From Chloroflexota bacterium (GTDB lineage: Bacteria; Chloroflexota; Dehalococcoidia; UBA1151; TMED-70): 64,000 nt of DNA. The stretch lies in NCBI GenBank assembly GCA_002721875.1, contig PBLU01000012.1, forward strand, positions 1 through 64,000, given 5' to 3'. Positions 1 through 9,028 of this stretch are shown here, piece by piece. The translations under genes were made by a program, and so were the position numbers. The stretch's first letter is position 1, and each line of letters starts with the position of its first letter. Below the pieces are notes generated by a model that saw only the letters and a program-made list of their open reading frames with translations, had not been told where the DNA came from and made no database searches.

Positions 1-913
1 TTGTGGCCCAAGCCTTTATTAGATGATGGGCTATAGCTATATTGCCGGGTACTGATAAATTGTCGTTTTTTTCTTCTAATGCTGATAAAATTTCATCTCT
101 ATGAAACCATTTTACTGAGTGCATTTCATGCTCATCAAAGTTAATTTCTTCTGTTTCAGCTTCAGCATGACAACCAATCATCAGTGACCAAGGAAAAGGC
201 CAAGGCTGAGATGCGTAATACTTTACATTCTTGACTTTTATACCAGATTCTTCCATGATTTCTCTGGCAACTGCTTCTTCAATAGATTCACCTTGGTCAA
301 TAAATCCTGCTAAACAAGAATATATATTTAGTCTTGATAATCTTCCTTTTGACTGACCTAAAAGACAATATTCACCATTAGTTACGAGGGATATAATAAC
401 TGGATCTGTTCTAGGGAAAAGTTCTGTTTCACAGGTTGAGCATTTTCTAGATTGCCCTCCTCTTAATCCTTCTGTTTTTCCTGCACAAATTCCACAAAAA
501 GAATTTTTTCTGTTCCACTCAAGTTGACTTTTACTTTGACTTATCATTCCACCTTGAGCTTGACTTAGTTGGTCTCCAGCAGTCCTACAGTCTATAAATT
601 CTTCATCTTTGGAAATAAGTCCATTTACTATTTCTTCATCAACATCATTTAAGTCTGTAGCAAGATAAATTTCTCCACCAAGATCTCCAAGCAAAATTAA
701 TTTAGGATCAATCCCAGATTCTCTGATATCACCTAACCTAAGAAATTTAACAGTAATATTTGAGTATATTTTTTTTACTAAAATTTTAGATCTATTGTAA
801 ACCAAGACTTTTGAGTTTGGATCATTGATTTTTTCTGAAACCCAGTCCTCGTTTCTTCTTTCAACTTCTAATCTATCTATATTATTTCCTGAAAATTTAA
901 GTACTTTTCCCAT
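1..913 (-). CDS. nudC: NADH pyrophosphatase NudC (3' end cut by window edge)
   Basis: Nudix hydrolase that cleaves NAD(H), and in other bacteria removes NAD caps from RNA 5' ends. The reading frame is open for 304 codons from ATG at 913 to the window edge, so only the last few residues can be missing. A four-cysteine zinc ribbon lies at C140, C143, C158 and C161. The Nudix box begins at G203 (GFIDQGE, then REIMEESG), and the diagnostic NudC motif SQPWPFP is at residues 235-241. The N-terminal half is the variable NudC domain. The start is supported by AGGAG about 9 bases upstream. It lies 15 bases downstream of the alcohol dehydrogenase on the same strand, so the two are probably co-transcribed. 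Family assignment is firm. Confidence 0.93.
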   Translation of the reverse strand, partial: MGKVLKFSGNNIDRLEVERRNEDWVSEKINDPNSKVLVYNRSKILVKKIYSNITVKFLRLGDIRESGIDPKLILLGDLGGEIYLATDLNDVDEEIVNGLISKDEEFIDCRTAGDQLSQAQGGMISQSKSQLEWNRKNSFCGICAGKTEGLRGGQSRKCSTCETELFPRTDPVIISLVTNGEYCLLGQSKGRLSRLNIYSCLAGFIDQGESIEEAVAREIMEESGIKVKNVKYYASQPWPFPWSLMIGCHAEAETEEINFDEHEMHSVKWFHRDEILSALEEKNDNLSVPGNIAIAHHLIKAWAT

Positions 914-928
914 TAATTTCTCTCCTAA

Positions 929-2023
929 TTAAAATATTACTAATCCTCTAGCAAGTTCTCCTCTTTCTAGTGCATCAAACCCTTCGTTAATTTCCTCTAT
1001 TTTATATGTTTTTGTTATCATTTCGTCTAAGTATAATTTACCATCCATATATAAATTAGCTAGTCTTGGAAAATCAATTCTAGGATGACTTTTTCCATAT
1101 GAAGTTCTAATTATTTCTCTTTCTCCCATAAGTGTATAAAAAGGTAAATTTATTTCTACTCCATAAGGAGTTTTGCCTAAAATAACAATTCTAGCACCGG
1201 GCCTTGAACATTCTAAAGTTTGTCGAATTGTTTCATTATGACCTGCTGATTCAATTGCACAATCTACGCCTCTACCATCAGTTATTTCTAAGCAAGCCTC
1301 TATTGGATTGTCTATCTTAGAATTAATAGTGTGTGTAGCTCCAACTTTTTTTGCAAATTCTAATTTGTTATCAAAAATATCAACAGCTATAATTTTTGAT
1401 GCACCTGATATTCTTGCCCCTTGAATTGCGCTTAATCCAACTGCACCGCATCCTATAACTACAACTGAGGTTTCTGGTTTTATATTTCCTGCATACACTG
1501 CACCGCCATATCCTGTCATTACAGCACAACCTAATAAGGATGCTCTATCTAGAGGGAAATCTTTTCTTACTTTTACTGCGCCTTGCTTAGGAATAATTGT
1601 GTATTCTGCATGAGTAGAAACAAGGCTATAGTAATGTAAATTTTGACCATTAAGAGAAGCTCTAGTAGTTCCATCAAATAGTACTCCTTGAGAATTATAT
1701 TTTTTTTGCACTTCACAAAGAATTGGCTGGCCATTATCACAGTAGAAACATATCCCACAATTTGGGTTCCATGAACAAATTACATTATCTCCAACACTTA
1801 CGTTATCGACACCATCACCTACTGCTTCAACAACTCCCGCTCCTTCATGACCTATTATTGCAGGTAAATTTACAGGTTGATAACCATGCATGGTTTCCCA
1901 ATCTGTATGGCATAAACCACTTGCTTTTATTTTTACCAAAACTTCATCTTTTTTTGGTTCTGAAATATCAACATTTTCAACTGAAAGTTTACCTTTAGTT
2001 TCAAATAGAACTGCTGCTTTCAA
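929..2023 (-). CDS. Zinc-dependent alcohol dehydrogenase (MDR superfamily)
   Basis: Medium-chain NAD(P)-dependent alcohol/aldehyde dehydrogenase of 364 residues, a full-length family member. Catalytic zinc ligands are visible at C38 and H59-E60, with a third cysteine in LLGC near residue 165. The structural zinc lobe is C89, C92, C95 and C103. The Rossmann fingerprint is GCGAVG, and an acidic residue in AVDIFD suggests NAD rather than NADP. The sequence resembles the class III/NDMA-dependent group, but the substrate cannot be told. The start is TTG at 2023, preceded by GGGAG at suitable spacing; no ATG fits better. NudC follows 15 bases downstream, the only neighbour in the apparent transcript. 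Confidence 0.9.
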   Translation of the reverse strand: MKAAVLFETKGKLSVENVDISEPKKDEVLVKIKASGLCHTDWETMHGYQPVNLPAIIGHEGAGVVEAVGDGVDNVSVGDNVICSWNPNCGICFYCDNGQPILCEVQKKYNSQGVLFDGTTRASLNGQNLHYYSLVSTHAEYTIIPKQGAVKVRKDFPLDRASLLGCAVMTGYGGAVYAGNIKPETSVVVIGCGAVGLSAIQGARISGASKIIAVDIFDNKLEFAKKVGATHTINSKIDNPIEACLEITDGRGVDCAIESAGHNETIRQTLECSRPGARIVILGKTPYGVEINLPFYTLMGEREIIRTSYGKSHPRIDFPRLANLYMDGKLYLDEMITKTYKIEEINEGFDALERGELARGLVIF

Positions 2024-2199
2024 TATTAGCTCCCGTAATTCTTGTTATCTTAATCTGGTAATAACACTTAAAATTCTATGAATATTTACGTATTAAATAA
2101 AAAAATTATCTAGCAATAATAGTTTATTATGAGCAAAAATCAATCATGAAATTTTGAAATTTAGAATTTACTTTAAAATTTGTAGATATTTGAAAAAAT

Positions 2200-2275
<76 letters not shown>

Positions 2276-2377
2276 ATAAATTCAATTTTAACATAAAATT
2301 ATTGTTATAAATATATAAAAAATTTAATTGATAACAAAATAGATTATAGATTATTCAAAAAATAAAAATTTATGAAT

Positions 2378-2806
2378 TTATGCTTTCTCAGTTAAAAGTT
2401 TCTGAATTAAATTTTTTACTTTATCAGCAATTTGATCTCTTATTTTTCTAACTTCTTCCAAACTCTTTTCGGAAGGATCAGTAAGATTCCAGTCAACTGT
2501 TTTCTTATCAAGAATATTGGGACATTTATCAGAGTCTATATCGCATCCCATTGTAAAAACTATATCTGTTTTTGACAACATATCATTGTTAATTATTTGA
2601 GGTTTACCAATAATATTAATTCCTACTTCTTTCATAACTTTTTGTACGTTTGTATTCACATTTTTTTTTGGATATGTTCCAGCAGAGCTACATGACAAGA
2701 TATTTTTTTTATTTAATTTATTTACATAATAATTAAAAAAAGCTTCAGCTATTTTGCTTCTGCCTGAATTATGAATACACGCAAATAAAATATGATTTTT
2801 CTTCAT
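2378..2806 (-). CDS. Low-molecular-weight phosphatase / arsenate reductase ArsC-like
   Basis: 142-residue protein of the LMW protein-tyrosine-phosphatase fold. The P-loop CX5R signature starts at C10 and ends at R16 (CIHNSGRS), and the DP general-acid loop appears as LTDPS. The form HNSGRS is shared by thioredoxin-coupled arsenate reductases and by LMW phosphatases. Two later cysteines, in GCDIDSDKC, sit where ArsC proteins carry resolving cysteines, which favours arsenate reduction. There is no arsR or arsenite pump nearby, so the role is inferred from family only. The gene lies alone between tRNA-Gly and tRNA-Leu on the same strand, 12 bases after the tRNA-Leu 3' end, so it may be read from the tRNA promoter. 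Confidence 0.8.
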   Translation of the reverse strand: MKKNHILFACIHNSGRSKIAEAFFNYYVNKLNKKNILSCSSAGTYPKKNVNTNVQKVMKEVGINIIGKPQIINNDMLSKTDIVFTMGCDIDSDKCPNILDKKTVDWNLTDPSEKSLEEVRKIRDQIADKVKNLIQKLLTEKA

Positions 2807-2818
2807 TTAAAATTTTTA

Positions 2819-2902
<84 letters not shown>

Positions 2903-3062
2903 ATTATAATACCTATTAAATCTTATCAAAAGTTTTATTTTGAAAATTACAAAATACTAATACTAATATTATTATGAAATCTTCATTACTTTTTTATTAT
3001 CTTTTATACAATATTAAATATATAACCTAAGATTTTCATAGAAAGATAATCAAGAGGTATTT

Positions 3063-3422
3063 ATGACAAAAATTGTATTTTACGATCATAATTGTAAAAT
3101 TTGTACTTGCTTCAAAAATTGGGTACTTGAAAGATCATCTTATTGGACATTTCTTCCAAATGATGAAAATTCAATAATTGGCTCAGGAATGAAGATAGAT
3201 TTATCAACGCCATCTAAAAAAATTGTATGTGAAGATGAAAGAATTTATTTAGGTGGAATTGCAATTTTAAAAATATTAGCTCATTGTAATGGCAAAATAT
3301 CATTTGTTTCCAAAATTTTGTTGTCGCTTAAATTTTTATACTTTATCTATAATTTGTTTTATTTTTTGTTTTCTAAGAATAGGTCTAAATTTTCTTTTTT
3401 GATTCCTTATATCGGTTGTTAG
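3063..3422 (+). CDS. DCC-family thiol-disulfide oxidoreductase (DUF393)
   Basis: 119-residue protein. Its N-terminus carries the DCC-family signature: an Asp in YDHNCKIC followed by CxxC (C12 and C15 region), typical of DUF393 thioredoxin-like proteins. The C-terminal third is hydrophobic (residues about 80-105) and may anchor it to the membrane. Substrate unknown. AGAGGT lies just before the ATG. The stop TAG overlaps the stop of the convergent MFS gene by 4 bases (TTAG). The family call is from the motif and size; function is inference. Confidence 0.75.
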   Translation: MTKIVFYDHNCKICTCFKNWVLERSSYWTFLPNDENSIIGSGMKIDLSTPSKKIVCEDERIYLGGIAILKILAHCNGKISFVSKILLSLKFLYFIYNLFYFLFSKNRSKFSFLIPYIGC

Positions 3423-4609
3423 ATTATGGCTTTTATATTTGGATTCTTAAAATAAACTATCGTATTAATTACAATTAGAATTCCTGAAAAAATCATAATT
3501 GATATGCTTGATGTTGAAAATTCAGCAACTAATCCAAGAACCAATGCACCTGCAGTTAACATACTAAAAGTTATAGTATGAATTCCCATAACTCTTCCTC
3601 TCAGATTTTCAGGAACTTTCATTTGTAGTATTGTTATCGAGCAAACAATAAAAATTGCATTTGATATTCCAGCAAAAAATATAAACACAATAGAAAGTAA
3701 TAAATTCATCGAAATCCAAGGATTATCATAAATATTTTCATTAGCGGTTAAATAATTTGATAACCCAAAGAAAAAAACTAATACTACAGAGACTATATTC
3801 ATACTTAGAGTTATTTTACCTAAGTTTATTTTGTTTTTTATTCCAGAAGTTATCATATTTCCAGTTACTGCTCCTATTCCCCCAACAGAAAGCATAATGC
3901 CCATTATTTGAGATGAAATATTCCCATAAGAAGTATTTTTATATATTTCAGTAAGTGATGGGATCAATTGAAGGTAAGACATCGCAAATCCCATAGTTAA
4001 GTAACTAATTATAATAATAATTCTAAAGACAGTATCTTTCGCAATAAAATTTATTCCTTCCATCGTTTCGCTTACAAAAGATTTTTTGATTCTCGGTGCT
4101 ACATTTGGTGGCTCATGCTTTATTATAATTAGAGCCGCAGCCATTATAAGAAATCCTAAAGAACTTATAAAAAATATTATTGGAGTGCCATAATAAGCGA
4201 TAATAAATCCACCTAATCCTGGAGCTAAAATTCTCATACCTTGCCAAAGTAAAGAATTTAATGCCACAGCGCTTACAATATGATTTTTATCTTCAATGAA
4301 ATCTGTAAAAATAGATGCTCTTAGTGGCCAATCTATTCCTGTAATAAATCCTAATAAACTACAAATTAAAATTACTATTGCCACAGTTTCAAAATCATAA
4401 GCATCTACAATAGCTAGAATTAATAATGTTACTGCCATTGCAAGTGATGTTAATATCAGTAGGATTTTTTTTTCAAATCTGTCTGCTATAACTCCACCTA
4501 CAAAATTAAGAATTATTGTGCCTAAACCAAAAATGCTTGCTACTAATCCAAGTAAAAATTCTGAACCACTAATATCAAATACTAATTTCCCACTAAAAAT
4601 AGTTACCAA
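3419..4609 (-). CDS. MFS transporter (true start probably upstream)
   Basis: Twelve-helix major facilitator carrier, about 396 residues from the first canonical start (TTG at 4609). The loop-2 signature appears as GGVIADRFEKK, typical of the MFS_1/enterobactin-exporter-like group (drug or metabolite efflux). The frame stays open upstream and encodes FTALKSKNYRIFWIGSI, the usual MFS N-terminus and first half of helix 1, so the protein very likely begins near 4705, overlapping the stop of the phosphatase gene. No ATG, GTG or TTG exists there. It is co-directional with, and directly downstream of, the HisN-like gene. Substrate unknown. Confidence 0.85.
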   Translation of the reverse strand: MVTIFSGKLVFDISGSEFLLGLVASIFGLGTIILNFVGGVIADRFEKKILLILTSLAMAVTLLILAIVDAYDFETVAIVILICSLLGFITGIDWPLRASIFTDFIEDKNHIVSAVALNSLLWQGMRILAPGLGGFIIAYYGTPIIFFISSLGFLIMAAALIIIKHEPPNVAPRIKKSFVSETMEGINFIAKDTVFRIIIIISYLTMGFAMSYLQLIPSLTEIYKNTSYGNISSQIMGIMLSVGGIGAVTGNMITSGIKNKINLGKITLSMNIVSVVLVFFFGLSNYLTANENIYDNPWISMNLLLSIVFIFFAGISNAIFIVCSITILQMKVPENLRGRVMGIHTITFSMLTAGALVLGLVAEFSTSSISIMIFSGILIVINTIVYFKNPNIKAII

Positions 4610-4701
4610 TTGAGTAGAAGAAATTGATGCTATTGATCCTATCCAAAATATTCTATAATTTTTACTTTTTAAGGCAGTAAATGTACCAACTTTATTGGAG
4701 C

Positions 4702-5490
4702 TTATTTTATTGTCCAGTCTCCACCAAATATATCAGTAGTTTGTTCAATTAGATTTTTTGACCCGAAAATTATATTTTTTTTCCCATTAATTGATTCTTT
4801 TTCCGCATATCCTGCACCAGATTCTAAAGATAAATTTTCTATAGCAACTGTTTCCCACGGATTTAAATCTGCTTCTATAAATAAATCTATAGCTCCTCTA
4901 AATACTAGCGAGTATCCAAAACAATCTGAATAACCTCTGGAATCCCAAGCTAAATCATCTATTTTTCTAAGTTGATCAATTAAATTTTCTTTAGCAAATC
5001 TTTGAGGTGATCCATAAGATATTATTGCCTCATTAAGATTACCAAGTTCTGAAGCTTTTACTAATTTTTTATTCAAAAAGCATCCATATTTATTAATTGA
5101 AATATATCTATCTCCTAATTTTGGTAAATCTATAAAACCCATAATAGGTTTGTCTTTATGAGTTAATCCAATGATTGTTCCAAATAGTGGTATCCCTTTA
5201 GAGAATGAAGTAGTACCATCAATTGGATCTACATACCAGCAAAATTCTTTATTTTCTTTTTTTTCAAGGATTTCCTCAGTAATAATATCTGCATCTGATT
5301 CACTAAGTATTTCAAATATTTTTTCCTCTACAGATAAATCAAACTTAGTTAGCAAACTCCCATCATCTTTTAACTCACTGTTAGCAAAATTAACATCTTT
5401 AGTTATTTTTCTTGAAGCATCTAAAGCCGTATTTCCTAAGATGAAAAATTGTTTCAAATTATTATCTAGTTGGTTAGGGAATTCATTCAT
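4702..5490 (-). CDS. Inositol-monophosphatase-family phosphatase (HisN/SuhB-like)
   Basis: 262-residue Mg-dependent sugar-phosphatase fold. The DPIDGT metal-binding motif is at residues 88-93, with upstream acidic ligands in DADIITEE. The C-terminal part (RGYSDCFGYSLVFRG, then NPWETVA and ESGAG) is closer to histidinol-phosphatase HisN than to SuhB. The usual metal/substrate Asp of the WD motif is Glu here (WE). Start chosen at ATG 5490: a longer open frame runs upstream, but that part is a translation of the adjacent tRNA-Gly and is not protein. Histidinol-phosphate is a plausible substrate, not proven; no his genes are nearby. Confidence 0.83.
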   Translation of the reverse strand: MNEFPNQLDNNLKQFFILGNTALDASRKITKDVNFANSELKDDGSLLTKFDLSVEEKIFEILSESDADIITEEILEKKENKEFCWYVDPIDGTTSFSKGIPLFGTIIGLTHKDKPIMGFIDLPKLGDRYISINKYGCFLNKKLVKASELGNLNEAIISYGSPQRFAKENLIDQLRKIDDLAWDSRGYSDCFGYSLVFRGAIDLFIEADLNPWETVAIENLSLESGAGYAEKESINGKKNIIFGSKNLIEQTTDIFGGDWTIK

Positions 5491-5513
5491 ATCTAATTTT
5501 TTGTGAAAAGATT

Positions 5514-5588
5514 TGGAGCGGAAGACGAGATTCGAACTCGCGACCTTCTCCTTGGCAAGGAGATGCTCTACCACTGAGCCACTTCCGC
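5514..5588 (-). tRNA. tRNA-Gly (anticodon GCC)
   Basis: Minus-strand cloverleaf: acceptor GCGGAAG pairs with CTTCCGC, anticodon loop TTGCCAA, T-arm GTTCGAATC, CCA encoded at 5514-5516. It decodes GGC/GGU and complements the TCC isoacceptor at 2.2 kb. Confidence 0.97.
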
Positions 5589-5703
5589 TTATTTTCAATC
5601 TTGAATTTTATTATATCTAATTTTAGTTTTAGTAGTATTTGAATAATTAAATATTAAAGTCCTAAATAAATATATTTTTTATAAAAAAAAAACTTTTTTA
5701 TCT

Positions 5704-5709
5704 TATAAT
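5704..5709 (+). promoter_or_regulatory. -10 box of a probable leaderless promoter
   Basis: A perfect TATAAT ends 7 bases before the ATG of the carboxyltransferase gene, and there is no Shine-Dalgarno sequence. Transcription from this box would start at or next to the A of the start codon. No good -35 box is seen. Confidence 0.45.
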
Positions 5710-5716
5710 TGCCTTT

Positions 5717-7237
5717 ATGAAAAAAATTAATTTTATGGATACATCATTCAGGGATGGCTTTCAGTCATGCTTGGGAGCAAGAGTTAAGACTGAAGACTTC
5801 ATACCAATTTTGTCTGCTGCATTAGAAGCGGGAAATGATAACTTTGAAATTGGAGGAGGTGCAAGATTTCAAAGCCTTTATTTCTATTGTCAAGAAGACG
5901 CCTTTGATATGATGGATAAGTCAAGAGAAATAGTTGGTAAAGATATCAACTTACAAACATTAGCAAGAGGTGCTAATGTTGTTGGTTTGGAATCTCAATC
6001 TAGAGATATAATCAATCTGCACGCTAAGTTATTTAAGAAACACGGTATAACAACCATTAGAAATTTTGATGCACTAATGGATATCAGAAATTTATCTTAT
6101 TCAGGTCAGTGCATAACTGATGCAGGATTAAATCATCAAATTGTTATAGCTTTGATGGGATTACCTCCCAACCTAAACGAAAAATATTTTCATTCAGCTG
6201 ATTTTTATACTGATAAAATCAAAGAAATACTTAAAGCAGATATTCCTTTTGATAGTCTAGCTTTCAAGGATGCTTCAGGTACAACTCCTCCATCAATTGT
6301 CTATGATGCTGTAAAAAATGCTAGAAAGTTATTACCAAAAGATACAATGATTCAATTCCACACTCATGACACAGCTGGAATGGCTATATCAAGTAATATG
6401 GCTGCAATCAAAGCTGGAGCAGATATGATTGATTTAGCAATGGCTCCAGTGAGTGGAGGTACATCTCAAACTGATATTTTGACAATGTGGCAAGCTTTAC
6501 GAGGAACTGAATATACTTTGGATATAGATGAAGAAAAAATTTTGGAAGTAGAAAAGATGTTTATAGATCAGATGGAAAAATACTACATGCCACCAGAAGC
6601 TACTGAAGTTAATCCCGTGATTCCTTTTTCTCCTATGCCAGGAGGAGCTCTTACATCAAATACTCAAATGATGAGAGATAATGGGACATTAAACTTGTTT
6701 CCAAAAGTAATTGAAAATATGAGAGAAGTTGTAGCAAAAGCTGGATTTGGAACATCTGTGACACCCGTTTCTCAATTTTATTTTCAACAAGCATTCATGA
6801 ATACAATTCAAGAAAAATGGTCTAAGATTACAGATAGTTATGGCAAAATGGTACTTGGATATTTTGGTAAAACACCTTCAGAACCAGATCCAGAAATTGT
6901 AAAAATTGCATCTGAACAATTATCACTAGAGCCTACAAAAGAAGATGTTCATGATTTAAACGATGCTAATCCAAAACTAGGAATCGAATATAATAAAAAA
7001 TTATTACAAGAAAAGAATTTAGAAACTACTGAAGAAAATATTTTTATATCTGCTACATGCGGCGCCCAGGGTATAGCTTTCTTAGAGGGTAATGCTGAAT
7101 TAGGGATTAGGTATGCTGAAGATATGAAAGAAGTAGTGCAATCTAAATCTCAGGGATCTGAAAACTTAAATGGTGAGTATAAAACTACTGTTTCTATAAA
7201 TGGTCAAGAATATGAGGTTTCCGTTAACGAAAAATAA
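5717..7237 (+). CDS. Biotin-dependent carboxylase carboxyltransferase subunit (PycB / transcarboxylase 5S-like)
   Basis: 506-residue TIM-barrel carboxyltransferase of the pyruvate carboxylase B, oxaloacetate decarboxylase alpha and transcarboxylase 5S family. Seen: the N-terminal RDGFQS loop, GGARFQS, the catalytic lysine region FKDASGT, the zinc ligands HTHDTAG, and PVSGGTSQ. The protein stops right after a short strand-rich piece (VSINGQEYEVSV) that in relatives leads into the biotinyl domain; that domain, with its MKM lysine, is absent. It must therefore work with a separate biotin carrier and biotin carboxylase, neither in this window. Substrate is probably pyruvate/oxaloacetate or an acyl-CoA. 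The HIT gene overlaps its stop by one base. Confidence 0.85.
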   Translation: MKKINFMDTSFRDGFQSCLGARVKTEDFIPILSAALEAGNDNFEIGGGARFQSLYFYCQEDAFDMMDKSREIVGKDINLQTLARGANVVGLESQSRDIINLHAKLFKKHGITTIRNFDALMDIRNLSYSGQCITDAGLNHQIVIALMGLPPNLNEKYFHSADFYTDKIKEILKADIPFDSLAFKDASGTTPPSIVYDAVKNARKLLPKDTMIQFHTHDTAGMAISSNMAAIKAGADMIDLAMAPVSGGTSQTDILTMWQALRGTEYTLDIDEEKILEVEKMFIDQMEKYYMPPEATEVNPVIPFSPMPGGALTSNTQMMRDNGTLNLFPKVIENMREVVAKAGFGTSVTPVSQFYFQQAFMNTIQEKWSKITDSYGKMVLGYFGKTPSEPDPEIVKIASEQLSLEPTKEDVHDLNDANPKLGIEYNKKLLQEKNLETTEENIFISATCGAQGIAFLEGNAELGIRYAEDMKEVVQSKSQGSENLNGEYKTTVSINGQEYEVSVNEK

Positions 7238-7569
7238 TGGATTCTATTTTTACAAAAATAATTAACAAGGAAATTCCCTCTGAAATTCGCTATGAGGATG
7301 ATTTATGCATAGCAATTGATGATATAAATCCTAAATCTCAGGTTCATATTTTAGTAATTCCAAAAAAACCAATAATAAACATTAATCATGCCAATGATGA
7401 CGATCAAAATATTTTGGGTCATTTATTATTGGTGTGTAAAAAAATAGCTGAAGAACTAAATATCGAAAAATCTGGTTACCAAATATTAACTAATGTTGAA
7501 CAAGGAGGAGGTCAAACAGTTATGCACCTTCATCTTCATTTATTGAGTGGGAATACTTTGAAATTATAA
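7237..7569 (+). CDS. HIT-family nucleotide hydrolase (HINT-like)
   Basis: 110-residue histidine-triad protein of the HINT branch. It shows the N-terminal IFxKIIxxEIPS signature, DINPKSQVHILVIPK, and the triad near the C-terminus (MHLHLHLL). HINT proteins hydrolyse purine nucleoside phosphoramidates and aminoacyl-adenylates. The ATG shares one base with the preceding TAA, so translation is probably coupled. Length is normal. The cellular substrate is not known. Confidence 0.92.
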   Translation: MDSIFTKIINKEIPSEIRYEDDLCIAIDDINPKSQVHILVIPKKPIININHANDDDQNILGHLLLVCKKIAEELNIEKSGYQILTNVEQGGGQTVMHLHLHLLSGNTLKL

Positions 7570-7619
7570 GAATTTAAATATAATGACTATTAGATAAAAT
7601 TTCATTTTAGGAGAAAATT

Positions 7620-8084
7620 ATGACATTATCGGAGGGATCAAAAGTTCCAGATTTCAAATTATTAGATCAAAATAATAATACAATTTCCTTAGATACTTTA
7701 TCAGGGAAACCTGCTGTTTTATATTTTTATCCTAAAGATGAAACTCCTGGATGTACTGTTGAGGCATGTGAATTTAGAGATATATATGTTGAGTTCAGTA
7801 AAATGAACTGTGAAATTTATGGAATAAGTCCTGATGATGAAAAATCTCATAATAAGTTTATAGGAAACCATTCTTTACCTTTTACTCTTCTTTGTGACAC
7901 AGATAAAAAAATGATTAATGATTACGGAGTTTGGGGTGAGAAAAATATGTATGGTAAAGTTTCAATGGGTATAATTAGATCGACTTTTCTTATTGATAAA
8001 AAAGGCATACTTATAAAGAAATGGACCAATGTTAAGGCTAAGGGTCATGCTGAAAAAGTAAAAGCCGAATTAGAAAAAATTTAA
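7620..8084 (+). CDS. bcp: Thioredoxin-dependent peroxiredoxin, PrxQ/BCP type
   Basis: 154-residue atypical 2-Cys peroxiredoxin that reduces hydroperoxides with thioredoxin. Peroxidatic C45 lies in TPGCTVEAC, with the resolving C50 five residues later, as in PrxQ. The catalytic Thr/Pro (T42, P43) and the later Arg (in IIRSTF) are present. The Shine-Dalgarno AGGAG is placed well for the ATG at 7620. The stop TAA lies in a TTAA shared with the stop codon of the convergent NHL gene. Confidence 0.95.
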   Translation: MTLSEGSKVPDFKLLDQNNNTISLDTLSGKPAVLYFYPKDETPGCTVEACEFRDIYVEFSKMNCEIYGISPDDEKSHNKFIGNHSLPFTLLCDTDKKMINDYGVWGEKNMYGKVSMGIIRSTFLIDKKGILIKKWTNVKAKGHAEKVKAELEKI

Positions 8085-9028
8085 AATCTATTTTTGTATA
8101 TTTGAATTCTATGCCTACAGGAATCTGTTATAAAAATTAAGTCTTCATTTGAATCAATATTTTGAGGTCTCCAAAATCTTTTTTCTTCCTCAAATAATCC
8201 TGCTTCTTCTCTCCAACTAGATTGCTCAGGGTTAACATCTAGAAATTCTTGACACCATTTTGAAATTGTTGCATCACCAATTAATTTTGATATGAAATTT
8301 AGTTTAGAATCATAAATTATGACCGAATTATCAGCCCAGTTTGTTACGAATATATTTCCTTTTTTACTAATATGTACTGAAGAAGGTTTTGCTAATTTTT
8401 GATCTTCATAATTTTCAATAGAATTTACATAATTTCCATTTGAATTAAATATTTGAACTCTGTTATTTCTCCAATCAGCAATATAAATATTTTGATCTTT
8501 ATCTATATCTATACCCCAAGGATAGTTAAACTCACCAACATCTTTACCGAATTTTCCAAAACAAGATATATATTTTCCACTAGTATCAAATTTTTGAATT
8601 CTTGAGTTAAGGTGATCAACAACCAATATATTATTTTCAGAATCTATTGAAATGCCTGAAGGTCTGTTTAGTTGGCCCTCTTTATTTCCAAATTCGCCCC
8701 AATGATTGATTAGCTTCCCTTCTAAATCAAATATAGAGATTCTATTGAGATGCTCGTCTGATAAGATAATTTTATTATCCTTATCTATTTCAATAGCGGT
8801 TGGTAATATAGATTTACCCGGTTCTTCTCCCCAATTTGCGAATTCAAATTTATGATTTGAATCTACTGTTAGAGCGCTAATTCTATTATTTTTGTTCGAA
8901 GCATTTGATCTACTTAGTACATATAATAGTTCATCATTAAAAATTACATCAATAGGATTCATAAATCCTCTTCCTTCGAAGGATGCAATTCCTATTGTAT
9001 GACTATAATCATTTGCTGTCGTAACCAT
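8081..9028 (-). CDS. NHL-repeat beta-propeller protein
   Basis: 315-residue protein made of about six NHL repeats; repeating units of the type 'G-x-F-x-xPxGIxxDxxxNIxVxDxxNxRIQxF' are visible from about residue 85 to 230. No signal peptide or membrane segment is seen. NHL propellers bind proteins or small ligands, or act as lyases/hydrolases; the sequence does not say which. The ATG overlaps the stop of the DUF1501 gene (TGATG), and the DUF1800 gene lies just upstream, so the three form one transcript and probably one process. Confidence 0.8.
   Translation of the reverse strand: MVTTANDYSHTIGIASFEGRGFMNPIDVIFNDELLYVLSRSNASNKNNRISALTVDSNHKFEFANWGEEPGKSILPTAIEIDKDNKIILSDEHLNRISIFDLEGKLINHWGEFGNKEGQLNRPSGISIDSENNILVVDHLNSRIQKFDTSGKYISCFGKFGKDVGEFNYPWGIDIDKDQNIYIADWRNNRVQIFNSNGNYVNSIENYEDQKLAKPSSVHISKKGNIFVTNWADNSVIIYDSKLNFISKLIGDATISKWCQEFLDVNPEQSSWREEAGLFEEEKRFWRPQNIDSNEDLIFITDSCRHRIQIYKNRF

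Noticed and set aside
1723..1998. 91-residue plus-strand frame opposite the alcohol dehydrogenase
   Set aside because: Low-complexity His/Leu-rich antisense frame without a start signal; the opposite strand holds a firm gene.
5491..5598. N-terminal extension of the HisN-like frame (SGSGSVVEHLLAKEKVAS...)
   Set aside because: This is the translation of tRNA-Gly(GCC), a well-known annotation artefact; the real start is ATG 5490.
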